Shown piece by piece: positions 48,997-56,610 of a stretch of 64,000 bases of DNA. Origin of the DNA: Sphingobacteriales bacterium. GTDB lineage: Bacteria > Bacteroidota > Bacteroidia > Chitinophagales > JADIYW01. Position 1 is the stretch's first letter. Each line of letters begins with the position of its first letter. The notes under the pieces were generated by a model that worked only from the letters and a program-made list of their open reading frames with translations, was not told the DNA's origin and made no database searches. A program made the position numbers and the translations under genes. The DNA is taken from contig CP064984.1 of NCBI GenBank assembly GCA_016699615.1, forward strand, positions 1,550,001-1,614,000. Reading direction: 5' to 3'.

Positions 48997-49275
48997 GGCA
49001 TTAGAAAAATAGCGTTAAGAAAATAAGCGTCGAGCGTAAAGAAAGTTTTGCTGTTTGAAGTTCTGCTTTGTAGAAGCAGAACAAGTTTAAAAACTTTTAG
49101 CGAAGACGAATATTTTTAGCGTAATTTTTCGTAAGCCTTGATTTTTCTTTGTTACTTTCTTTGTATCAAGACAAAGAAAGTAAATGCACTATTTTATCAA
49201 GAAAAAAAGTAAGTATTACACTCTTGTATCAAGACAAAGAAAGTAAATGCACTGTTTTATCAAGAAAAAAATAGC
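48997..49275 (+). repeat. Long interspersed repeat, copy 2 (forward), with a partial internal duplication
   Basis: This is nearly identical to copy 1 from GGCATTAG to CAAGAAAAA. The segment CTTGTATCAAGACAAAGAAA is present twice (ending near 49180 and 49245), so the tail has been duplicated. A 72-bp element follows. Confidence 0.8.
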
Positions 49276-49280
49276 CTTAC

Positions 49281-49352
49281 TGTCATTACCACGAAATTGG
49301 TAATCTCATTAGCACTTAGAAATATGAGATTGCCTTTTTCAAGGCAATGACA
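49281..49352 (+). repeat. 72-bp double-hairpin element, copy 2
   Basis: It has the same ends (TGTCATT and AATGACA) and two hairpins as the copy at 48821; the loops and centre differ slightly (ACGAAATTGG). Length is identical. Confidence 0.8.
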
Positions 49353-49404
49353 CTAATTAAAACCTCGTCGCTATCTAATATTTTTTTCTATCCAGTTATT
49401 TTTA

Positions 49405-49620
49405 TTAGACCGCTTGGGTATTTAATTAGACTAGATGGTAATAAAATTAGACTATTTATAAATTTAATTAGACAGAATATGAATAAAATTAGACAGTTTA
49501 GTAATTTATTTAGACTATTTATGAATTAAATTAGACTGCTTGGTAATTTTATTAGACAGAATGGGTAATTATTTAGACAATTTATGAATAAAATTAGACA
49601 GTTTAGTAATAAAATTAGAC
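49405..49620 (+). repeat. Array of eleven TTAGAC boxes with exact 21-bp period
   Basis: TTAGAC occurs at 49405, 49426, 49447, 49468, 49489, 49510, 49531, 49552, 49573, 49594 and 49615 with no slip in phase. The 15 bases between boxes are AT-rich and less conserved, often with a GTAATWWAA core. Twenty-one bases is two turns of the helix, so all boxes face one side of the DNA. The array ends 45 bases before the ATG of an XRE-type regulator gene. An iteron-like or operator function is inferred. Confidence 0.9.
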
Positions 49621-49665
49621 ACTAGTTTAATAAACTTAATTTTTTCATTTTTAAAATGACAGCAT

Positions 49666-50022
49666 ATGAAATCAAAATATTTAGAAAACATAGGCAGTTT
49701 CCACTTTGGGCAACTGCTTAAAACTTATATTGATAAGCAGAAAGTAGCAAAATCTGCATTGGCGAGAAAAATAAAACGCAAAGATAGCACCATCATTCAT
49801 TACCAAAACAGTGCATCTATACAGTTAGCCATTGTACACGAACTTAGCTATGCACTAAAACACAATTTCTTTGCCGACATAGCAGCACAATTGCCCAGCA
49901 CCTATACCAGCAATGTTAGCATAGACAACAGCAAAGACTTACGTATTGCACAACTAGAAAACGAATTAGCAATAAGCAAAGCAAAATACGAAGCCCTAGC
50001 AGAAGTAATGAAAGGGAAATAA
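49666..50022 (+). CDS. Small XRE-type helix-turn-helix regulator with C-terminal coiled coil
   Basis: This 118-residue protein has an N-terminal helix-turn-helix (residues ~11-65; G-Q-L-L-K-T-Y-I-D then K-S-A-L-A-R-K-I and an L-S-Y-A-L-K-H-N-F-F-A-D motif). This is the pattern of small Bacteroidota Cro/C1-like regulators, whose usual text has 'LL.....KSEFARR' and 'LNHNFF'. A short coiled coil follows (residues ~92-115, A-Q-L-E-N-E-L-A-I-S-K). The gene lies directly behind the 21-bp TTAGAC array, so it is the obvious candidate to bind the array. Two bases after its stop comes a recombinase remnant. Confidence 0.75.
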   Translation: MKSKYLENIGSFHFGQLLKTYIDKQKVAKSALARKIKRKDSTIIHYQNSASIQLAIVHELSYALKHNFFADIAAQLPSTYTSNVSIDNSKDLRIAQLENELAISKAKYEALAEVMKGK

Positions 50023-50024
50023 AA

Positions 50025-50144
50025 CCTCGTTTGCGACACATACAAGAATTATTAGTACATAGCAGTAGCAAACCGACAGAAATATATACGCATGTAAGCA
50101 CACACAATATTCAAAATATTATATCACCATTTGATACATTATAA
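50025..50144 (+). pseudogene. C-terminal stub of a tyrosine recombinase/integrase
   Basis: The 39 codons here read P-R-L-R-H-I-Q-E-L-L-V-H-S-S-S-K-P-T-E-I, then Y-T-H-V-S and S-P-F-D-T-L before TAA at 50142-50144. This is the last catalytic box of XerC/D-like and integron-like recombinases: the H of the L-G-H-S-S motif (here L-V-H) and the nucleophile Tyr in I-Y-T-H-V. Everything upstream of this box is missing, and no start codon exists, so it is a remnant. It points in the same direction as the two cassette-like genes that follow. Confidence 0.8.
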
Positions 50145-50199
50145 ATAAAATACTTTATATTTACATAAATAAACGCTACGCAGTAGCGCATATAAACAA

Positions 50200-50209
50200 G
50201 TTATGGGCA
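50200..50209 (+). repeat. Cassette-boundary site GTTATGGGCA, left end of cassette 1
   Basis: GTTATGGGCA lies between the recombinase stub and the lipoprotein gene. Its exact reverse complement TGCCCATAAC is at 50782-50791 after that gene; with flanks, 12 of 13 bases match. A small hairpin (CGCTAC/GTAGCG) precedes it at 50173-50187. This could be an attI-like or attC-like core. Confidence 0.5.
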
Positions 50210-50247
50210 ACCTTAAAAGACGACATTAACCAAACAGAAAGACAACT

Positions 50248-50745
50248 TTGAAACAAATTGTAAAACATCTACTGACCATTTTTAGCTTGACAGTTTTAGT
50301 GACTTCTTGTAATAAGACAACACCTGCTGGTTTCTGGACAGACTTTCACAAGGAATTAATATTGACAAAAAATAGCGACCAAGGACCTTGGGGCGGACAA
50401 AGGGAAATAAACTGGAAAAGTGAAACGGACAATACTTTTACCGACAAAGAATTAGTTGAATTTGCAGATAAAAATGACTGGAAACTTGTAGACAGCATTT
50501 CATTTTCAGCAGACACTTTAACCAAAAGCACTTTCTCTAAACTTAAAAGTGACGACTATTCACTTAACATTTTAAATGAAAGTATTCTACCAAAAATTAA
50601 ATCAAAGGACAGTAAAATATTTATATTTAAAACGACTTGGTTGAATGTTGAACCAGGAAATACTCGTGAGACTTTTGAAAATGGTTTCGCAGTTTTAAAT
50701 TCAGACAGAACAGAATTGAAAGTTTATCACTTGTGGGGCGAATAA
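50248..50745 (+). CDS. Small lipoprotein, function unknown (cassette-like gene 1)
   Basis: This 165-residue protein starts at a TTG (50248) and has a lipoprotein signal: a hydrophobic stretch ending L-V-T-S-C (Cys at residue ~21). The mature part is Asp/Lys/Thr-rich, contains G-P-W-G-G-Q and ends V-Y-H-L-W-G-E. I recognise no family. It is enclosed by an inverted repeat (50200-50209 and 50782-50791), looks like a self-contained cassette, and has no functional link to its neighbours. The TTG start is supported by the signal peptide beginning K-Q-I-V-K directly after it. Confidence 0.65.
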   Translation: MKQIVKHLLTIFSLTVLVTSCNKTTPAGFWTDFHKELILTKNSDQGPWGGQREINWKSETDNTFTDKELVEFADKNDWKLVDSISFSADTLTKSTFSKLKSDDYSLNILNESILPKIKSKDSKIFIFKTTWLNVEPGNTRETFENGFAVLNSDRTELKVYHLWGE

Positions 50746-50781
50746 TATGCAGACATTTACAAACAGACAGAAAAGAAAGGC

Positions 50782-50811
50782 TGCCCATAACATCGGTAGC
50801 TGTTGCACAAC
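50782..50811 (+). repeat. Cassette-boundary site with 23-bp direct repeat, copy 1
   Basis: TGCCCATAAC (50782-50791) is the reverse complement of the site at 50200. It runs into AACATCGGTAGCTGTTGCAC...AAC (50789-50811), which recurs with one mismatch at 52190-52212 after the second Fic gene. The conserved core is GGTAGCTGTTGCACAAC. Confidence 0.55.
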
Positions 50812-51189
50812 TCGGTTTTTTGGAAGATTAAATTTTCATATCTACAATATCATATTTAATATTAAATAACCTGTATTTTATGGTTTGTATTTCTGCTGTG
50901 GTAGTTGGTGGTGGTTTTCATAAAATAAAAAAGTAAAAACAGACTTTTTATCGTGTTTATTTCCATTTTTTGTGCTATCTGCATCGCATTTTCCTTTATT
51001 TTATTAGGTTTGGAAAGAAAGCGCATCAGCTTGTGTAGGTTGTAAAAGATTTGGTAATTAAAGTTTTGTGTAATAAATTACATTTGTAAATAAATAATAG
51101 CTGGTGCTAAACACGCACAACCAGCGCCAATTTTCAACCGTTATTGGCAATTTTATTCCAACTTCACTTCAAATTCAAAATAAATATTT
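50812..51189. other. Gene-free stretch between the two cassette-like genes
   Basis: About 380 bases hold no convincing gene. A 54-codon open frame on the minus strand (51026 to 50862) is unsupported. GTTATTGGCA (51140-51149) near the right end pairs 9 of 10 with TGCCCATAAC at 50782. A GCTGGT/ACCAGC inverted pair lies in between, near 51105-51126. Confidence 0.5.
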
Positions 51190-51221
51190 TACTTTTGTGA
51201 TAATATCAAATGATAGTATCA
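51190..51221 (+). promoter_or_regulatory. Promoter and tandem palindromic operator of the second Fic gene
   Basis: The -7 box TACTTTTG (51190-51197) is directly followed by two 11-bp palindromes, TGATAATATCA (51198-51208) and TGATAGTATCA (51211-51221), spaced 13 bases centre to centre and ending five bases before the ATG at 51226. A protein bound there would cover the transcription start. No TTTG at -33 is seen. Confidence 0.6.
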
Positions 51222-51225
51222 TAAT

Positions 51226-52179
51226 ATGAAGCCACCTTACGAAATAACTTCAGAAATATTAAAATACATTACTTCAATTTCAGAGAAAATTGGCGAGGTA
51301 AATGCTAAATACCTCATAAAATCTAACCCTACATTAAGAAAGCAAAATCAAATTAAAACCATTCATTCGTCGCTAAGCATTGAAGGAAACACGCTTACAG
51401 AAGAACAAATTACTGCAATTTTAGAAAACAAAAGAGTAATAGGACCAAAAAAAGATATTACAGAAGTAATGAATGCCTTGGAAGTATATAAAAATATAAA
51501 TAGCCTAAAACCTCATAAAGAAAAAGACTTCTTGAATGCGCATAAATTACTATTACAAAAGTTAATAAAACAACCAGGAAAATATCGAAATCAAAGCGTA
51601 GGAATTGTAAAAGGCGCTAAAGTGGAACATATTGCACCGCCTCACGAAAATGTTTCATTTTTGATGAAAAGTTTATTTGAGTATGTAAAGGATAAATCAG
51701 AAATAGCACTTATCAAAAGTTGTGTTTTTCACTACGAAATGGAATTTATTCATCCATTTTTAGATGGAAACGGTAGAATGGGAAGATTATGGCAAACGTT
51801 GATTCTAATGCAAGATTATCCTGTATTTGAATTTCTTCCTTTCGAAACATTAATTTCTAAAAATCAGGAAGCATATTATAAAGTATTATCTAACGCTGAC
51901 AAAGAAGGTAAATCAACAAAATTCATTGAATATATGTTGCAAATGATTGACCATTCTTTGGACGAGTTACTTCAAAATTCATCGAAAAAACTATCTGAAA
52001 ATGATAGAATGCTTTTATTTTTAGAGAACATAGAAAATGATTTCACCCGAAAAAATTACATCGCTTATTTCAAAGATATTTCATCGGCAACAGCAAGTCG
52101 TGATTTAAAAAATGCAGTCGAAAAATCATTAATAGAAAAATATGGAGATAAAAATACTTCAACATATCGAAAAAAATAA
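51226..52179 (+). CDS. Fic-family protein (cassette-like gene 2)
   Basis: This 317-residue protein has the complete Fic motif H-P-F-L-D-G-N-G-R-M-G-R (residues ~179-190), so AMP transfer is expected. An inhibitory-helix motif S-L-S-I-E-G-N (residues ~48-54) matches class II autoinhibited Fic proteins. The C-terminal ~70 residues (F-K-D-I-S-S-A-T-A-S-R-D-L-K-N-A-V) look like a winged helix with an A-S-R-D-L recognition segment, so it may bind the palindromes upstream. It is bounded by cassette-like sites (51140 and 52190). It differs in length and sequence from the Fic at 16050. Confidence 0.9.
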   Translation: MKPPYEITSEILKYITSISEKIGEVNAKYLIKSNPTLRKQNQIKTIHSSLSIEGNTLTEEQITAILENKRVIGPKKDITEVMNALEVYKNINSLKPHKEKDFLNAHKLLLQKLIKQPGKYRNQSVGIVKGAKVEHIAPPHENVSFLMKSLFEYVKDKSEIALIKSCVFHYEMEFIHPFLDGNGRMGRLWQTLILMQDYPVFEFLPFETLISKNQEAYYKVLSNADKEGKSTKFIEYMLQMIDHSLDELLQNSSKKLSENDRMLLFLENIENDFTRKNYIAYFKDISSATASRDLKNAVEKSLIEKYGDKNTSTYRKK

Positions 52180-52182
52180 TAC

Positions 52183-52212
52183 TGCTTACAACATGGGTAG
52201 CTGTTGCACAAC
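52183..52212 (+). repeat. Cassette-boundary site with 23-bp direct repeat, copy 2
   Basis: TGCTTACAAC (52183-52192) is a degenerate form of the TGCCCATAAC site. From 52190 the direct repeat with core GGTAGCTGTTGCACAAC follows, one mismatch from the copy at 50789-50811. It lies four bases after the Fic stop. Confidence 0.5.
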
Positions 52213-52372
52213 GTGAGTTTTTGAGTGGTAATTTTACATAACTTATATATCATATATTATTGAAAAGGCATAATATTTCAATTAGAAAATAATACAAATT
52301 TTAATTGCAACAGATACTAATATTCTTGTCTTTTGGCGTAAATGTTTAACTTTACAATAATTAGTTTATTGT

Positions 52373-55300
52373 ATGCAAGAAGTTCAACCTTACCAACTCA
52401 AAAATAAAATAAGAATAGTTACAGCTGCCTCATTATTTGATGGCCATGATGCTGCTATCAATATTATGCGACGCATTATTCAGGCATCTGGTGCAGAAGT
52501 AATCCATCTTGGTCATAATCGTTCTGTACAAGAAATTGTAGAGTGTGCCATTGAAGAAGATGCTAATGCAATTGCATTTACATCTTACCAAGGTGGTCAT
52601 GTTGAATTTTTGAAATACATGTATGATTTATTGAGAGAGAAAGGTTGTGGACATATTAAAATTGTTGGTGGTGGTGGCGGCACTATTTTGCCATCAGAAA
52701 TTGAAGAATTACATGCTTATGGAATAGATAGAATTTATTCGCCTGATGATGGCAGAGCATTAGGTTTACAAGGCATGATAAATGATTTATTGCAAATTTG
52801 TGATTTTCCTACAGGAAAGAATATTGCATTAAATGAAACTTTATTAAAAGAAAAAAATACCCATCAAATTGCGCAGTTAATTTCTGCTGCTGAAAATTTC
52901 CCAGAAGAATATGACAAAATTGAATCTCAAATTTTACATCTCACATCTCACATCTCAACACCTATTCTTGGAATAACAGGAACAGGAGGTGCAGGAAAAT
53001 CTTCATTGACAGATGAATTAGTTCGTAGATTTTTATTGGATTTTCCAAATAAATCTATTGCTATTATTTCTGTTGACCCAAGTAGAAGAAAAACTGGTGG
53101 CGCATTATTAGGCGATAGAATACGCATGAATTCTATCAATAATGCTCATGTGTATATGCGCTCTATGGCAACACGACAAACCAATGCATCTATCTCTAAA
53201 AATATCACAGATGCATTAGCTATTTTAAAAGCAGCCAACTATGATTTAATAATTATAGAAACTTCTGGAATTGGACAAAGTGGAACAGAAATAGTTGATA
53301 TTGCAAATACGTTCTTATATGTGATGACGCCAGAATTTGGTGCAGCTTCTCAGCTTGAAAAAATTGATATGTTGGATTTTGCTGATGTAGTAGCAATCAA
53401 TAAATTTGATAAACGTGGTGCACAAGATGCATTGCGTGATGTAAAAAAACAATATCAACGCAATAGAAATTTATGGAATATTGATCCAGAACAAATGCCT
53501 GTGTATGGTAGCATTGCTTCGCAATTCAATGATCCAGGTACAAATGAATTATATAAAGCAGTAATTCAGAAAGTAATAGAAAAATCTAATTTAGATTGGC
53601 AATCAACTATAAATTTACGCACAGGTAATTCTGAAAAAATTTATATCATTCCACCAAATCGTGTTCGTTATTTATCTGATATTACCAAAACAAATAGAGA
53701 TTACGATACTTGGGTAAAAGAACAAGCAGAAGTTGCGCAAGATTTATATGCGTTGGAAAGAGTAAAGTCAATGGTCAACGGTCAAGAGTCAACTAAATCT
53801 AAAGAATCGGTGGACAATGGTTTGTCAACTGTGGACTCGATTATTGAAAACAAGCGATTAAAATTGCATCCAGAATGTCAACAAATATTAGATACTTGGA
53901 ACGAGAAGAAAGCAAATTACAACAATGAATTTTACGTATTTAAAGTACGTGATAAGGAAATCAAAATCAAAACACACACAACTTCTTTATCGCATTTACA
54001 AATACCAAAAGTTTGTTTACCTAACTACACTGCGTATGGCGATATTTTAAAATGGACTTTGCAAGAAAATGTTCCAGGTGAATTTCCATATACAGCTGGT
54101 GTTTTCCCATTTAAAAGAGAAGGTGAAGATCCAACACGTATGTTTGCTGGCGAAGGTGGACCAGAAAGAACCAACAAACGTTTCCATTACGTATCATTAG
54201 GTTTGCCAGCAAAAAGACTTTCTACAGCCTTTGATAGTGTAACATTATATGGAGAAGATCCAGCGATTCGTCCAGATATATATGGTAAGATAGGCAATTC
54301 AGGTGTTTCTATTTGCACTTTAGATGATGCAAAAAAATTGTATTCTGGTTTTGATTTGTGTTCGCCAAATACATCTGTTTCTATGACTATTAATGGACCA
54401 GCTGCAACTATTTGCGCTTTCTTTATGAATGCAGCCATCGACCAAGAGTGTGAAAAATATATCAAACAAAATAATTTAGTAGATGAAGTCAATAAAAAAA
54501 TTGATGCCATTTATAAAAGCAAAAATGCGAAAAGACCAAGCTACAATGGTGCTTTGCCAGAAGGTAATGATGGTTTAGGCTTATTGTTATTAGGTGTTAC
54601 TGGCGACCAAGTATTAGACAAAGAAGTGTACGAAAAGATTAAAACGTATGCATTATCGCAAGTGCGAGGCACCGTACAAGCTGATATTTTAAAAGAAGAC
54701 CAAGCTCAAAATACTTGTATTTTCTCTACAGAGTTTTCTTTAAAAATAATGGGCGATGTACAAGAATATTTTGTGCAACATAATGTACGCAATTTTTATT
54801 CTGTTTCTATAAGTGGTTATCATATTGCAGAAGCTGGAGCCAATCCTATTTCCCAATTAGCATTTACTTTATCTAATGGTTTCTCTTTTGTAGAATACTA
54901 TTTATCACGTGGAATGCACATTGATGATTTTGCACCAAACTTATCTTTTTTCTTTAGCAATGGTATCGACCCAGAATATGCAGTAATTGGCCGTGTTGCC
55001 AGAAAAATATGGGCAAAAGCGATGAAGTATTTATACAAAGGAAATGATAGAAGTCAGAAATTAAAATACCATATTCAAACATCAGGAAGAAGTTTGCATG
55101 CACAAGAAATTGATTTCAACGACATCAGAACAACTTTACAAGCATTGTATGCAATTTATGATAATTGTAATTCGCTACATACTAATGCGTATGATGAAGC
55201 AATCACAACACCAACAGAAGAAAGTGTGCGTAGAGCGATGGCTATTCAATTAATTATTAATAAAGAATTAGGTTTAGCAAAAAATGAAAATCCTTTGCAA

Positions 55301-55765
55301 GGCGCTTTTATTATTGAAGAATTGACCGATTTAGTAGAAGAAGCTGTGTATGCAGAATTTGATAGAATTACAGAACGTGGTGGTGTTTTAGGTGCCATGG
55401 AAACCATGTATCAACGTAGTAAAATACAAGAAGAAAGTATGTATTATGAAATGAAAAAACATACTGGCGAATTGCCATTAATTGGTGTCAATACTTTCTT
55501 GTCATCAAAAGGTTCGCCTACTATTTTGCCCATGGAAGTAATACGCAGTACCACCGAAGAGAAAGATTTGCAAATTGCAAACTTACAAGCTTTGCAAGAA
55601 AGAAATAAAACTGAAGCAGAACACTATATACAACTACTACAAAACGCTGCTTTAGAAAACAAAAATCTATTTGATGTATTGATGGAAACCGTTAAGTTTT
55701 GCAGCTTAGGACAAATTACCAACGCACTATTTAAAGTTGGCGGACAGTATAGAAGAAATATGTAA
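52373..55765 (+). CDS. icmF: Fused isobutyryl-CoA mutase IcmF (B12-binding, G-protein chaperone and mutase in one chain)
   Basis: This 1,130-residue protein combines three units. Residues ~10-150 are the cobalamin-binding domain with D-G-H-D-A-A-I (residues ~23-29). Residues ~190-420 are a MeaB-like GTPase with G-T-G-G-A-G-K-S-S and N-K-F-D. Residues ~500-1130 are the acyl-CoA mutase barrel with Y-T-A-G-V-F-P-F-K-R. Phe rather than Tyr in that segment suits isobutyryl- over methylmalonyl-CoA. It rearranges carbon skeletons, and the GTPase gates cofactor loading. Three CATCTCA repeats (52937-52957) fall in the first linker, and a Ser/Lys-rich segment encoded by 53768-53840 in the second looks like inserted repeat DNA, both in frame. 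Confidence 0.94.
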   Translation: MQEVQPYQLKNKIRIVTAASLFDGHDAAINIMRRIIQASGAEVIHLGHNRSVQEIVECAIEEDANAIAFTSYQGGHVEFLKYMYDLLREKGCGHIKIVGGGGGTILPSEIEELHAYGIDRIYSPDDGRALGLQGMINDLLQICDFPTGKNIALNETLLKEKNTHQIAQLISAAENFPEEYDKIESQILHLTSHISTPILGITGTGGAGKSSLTDELVRRFLLDFPNKSIAIISVDPSRRKTGGALLGDRIRMNSINNAHVYMRSMATRQTNASISKNITDALAILKAANYDLIIIETSGIGQSGTEIVDIANTFLYVMTPEFGAASQLEKIDMLDFADVVAINKFDKRGAQDALRDVKKQYQRNRNLWNIDPEQMPVYGSIASQFNDPGTNELYKAVIQKVIEKSNLDWQSTINLRTGNSEKIYIIPPNRVRYLSDITKTNRDYDTWVKEQAEVAQDLYALERVKSMVNGQESTKSKESVDNGLSTVDSIIENKRLKLHPECQQILDTWNEKKANYNNEFYVFKVRDKEIKIKTHTTSLSHLQIPKVCLPNYTAYGDILKWTLQENVPGEFPYTAGVFPFKREGEDPTRMFAGEGGPERTNKRFHYVSLGLPAKRLSTAFDSVTLYGEDPAIRPDIYGKIGNSGVSICTLDDAKKLYSGFDLCSPNTSVSMTINGPAATICAFFMNAAIDQECEKYIKQNNLVDEVNKKIDAIYKSKNAKRPSYNGALPEGNDGLGLLLLGVTGDQVLDKEVYEKIKTYALSQVRGTVQADILKEDQAQNTCIFSTEFSLKIMGDVQEYFVQHNVRNFYSVSISGYHIAEAGANPISQLAFTLSNGFSFVEYYLSRGMHIDDFAPNLSFFFSNGIDPEYAVIGRVARKIWAKAMKYLYKGNDRSQKLKYHIQTSGRSLHAQEIDFNDIRTTLQALYAIYDNCNSLHTNAYDEAITTPTEESVRRAMAIQLIINKELGLAKNENPLQGAFIIEELTDLVEEAVYAEFDRITERGGVLGAMETMYQRSKIQEESMYYEMKKHTGELPLIGVNTFLSSKGSPTILPMEVIRSTTEEKDLQIANLQALQERNKTEAEHYIQLLQNAALENKNLFDVLMETVKFCSLGQITNALFKVGGQYRRNM

Positions 55766-55822
55766 TAGTTTTGAAATTGGTATTTATATTTGCATATAAA
55801 ATAAAAATATATTCTAACAATT

Positions 55823-56236
55823 ATGGAAAAAATTACCATTCAAGCAACAATAGCTGCAGATATACAAAAAGTTTGGAACTATTATACAGAACCAGCACAT
55901 ATTACACAGTGGAATTTTGCTACTGATGATTGGCAATGTCCGAGCGCAAGTAATGATATGAAAGTTGGCGGAAAATACATTGCAAGAATGGAAGCCAAAG
56001 ATGGAAGCTTTGGATTTGACTTTGAAGCAACGTACAATGCAATTGTAGAGAAAGAATACTTTTCGTATACAATGCCAGATAGCAGAACTGTTGCAGTAAC
56101 ATTCAATGCACTACCAAATAATACCACATCTATTGATATTATTTTTGATGCAGAAACAAGCAACCCAATAGAAATACAACGCGATGGTTGGCTAGCGATT
56201 CTCAATAATTTCAAAAATTATACTGAACATAATTAG
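55823..56236 (+). CDS. SRPBCC-domain protein (AHSA1-like)
   Basis: This 137-residue protein has the helix-grip pattern of the SRPBCC superfamily: a start I-T-I-Q-A-T-I-A-A-D-I-Q-K-V-W-N-Y-Y, W-N-F-A-T-D-D-W, a G-G-K-Y-I-A-R-M-E-A-K-D-G strand pair, and a C-terminal helix W-L-A-I-L-N-N-F-K-N-Y. These proteins bind hydrophobic ligands or act as cyclases; the function cannot be deduced. It starts 57 bases after icmF and may be read from the same promoter. It differs from the SRPBCC protein at 6518. Confidence 0.85.
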   Translation: MEKITIQATIAADIQKVWNYYTEPAHITQWNFATDDWQCPSASNDMKVGGKYIARMEAKDGSFGFDFEATYNAIVEKEYFSYTMPDSRTVAVTFNALPNNTTSIDIIFDAETSNPIEIQRDGWLAILNNFKNYTEHN

Positions 56237-56610
56237 CAATTATACTATTCTCATTCTTAATAATTATCATTAATCAGATTTATTAATATGCTATGGTATT
56301 TATTCAATAGCTGATGCAATGCATCTTCTTGAGAAATATTAGACTGAATTAAAAATACAGGCAATACTAATTGTATTTTATTTATTCATATTGTATATTA
56401 TAGGCAAATTATAATTATTACTTATAATAGTTTAAAAATTTAATTAGTTTTATAGTATTTTGCTATAATTATTTAAAAATAATCAAACTATTTTTTTAGA
56501 TTTTAAATATTTAATCATGTTATTGCAAAAATAATTTAATTTTAATTCTACATTATTAGTTTTCAAAAACATATATTTATTAAAAAAAAGCAGTAAGTTG
56601 AGCAATAATT
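56237..56610. other. Gene-free AT-rich stretch before the ATP-grasp operon
   Basis: This 374-base stretch is extremely AT-rich and holds no gene that I can support. A short minus-strand open frame (stop at 56257) has protein-like text but no start codon. The promoter of the ATP-grasp operon must be here, but I find no clear TAnnTTTG box. Confidence 0.6.

Noticed and set aside
49347..49529. 60-residue open frame across the 21-bp array, giving a seven-residue repeat (N-x-I-R)
   Set aside because: The repeat in protein follows automatically from a 21-bp DNA period. The frame stops midway through the array, whereas the TTAGAC boxes continue in phase, so DNA-level function is the better explanation.
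49405..49620. CRISPR array
   Set aside because: The conserved box is only 6 bases with 15-base variable parts, the unit is far too short, and no cas gene is present.
50862..51026. 54-codon open frame on the minus strand between the cassette-like genes, open further upstream without ATG
   Set aside because: The text is Lys/Asn/Thr-rich with no recognisable motif, and it lies in the region expected to be a cassette spacer. It could be a remnant, but I cannot support it.
56257..56400. Minus-strand open frame of ~45 codons with plausible protein text (S-Q-E-D-A-L-H-Q-L-L)
   Set aside because: There is no start codon, and it is bounded by stops in an AT-rich gap; at most a relic.
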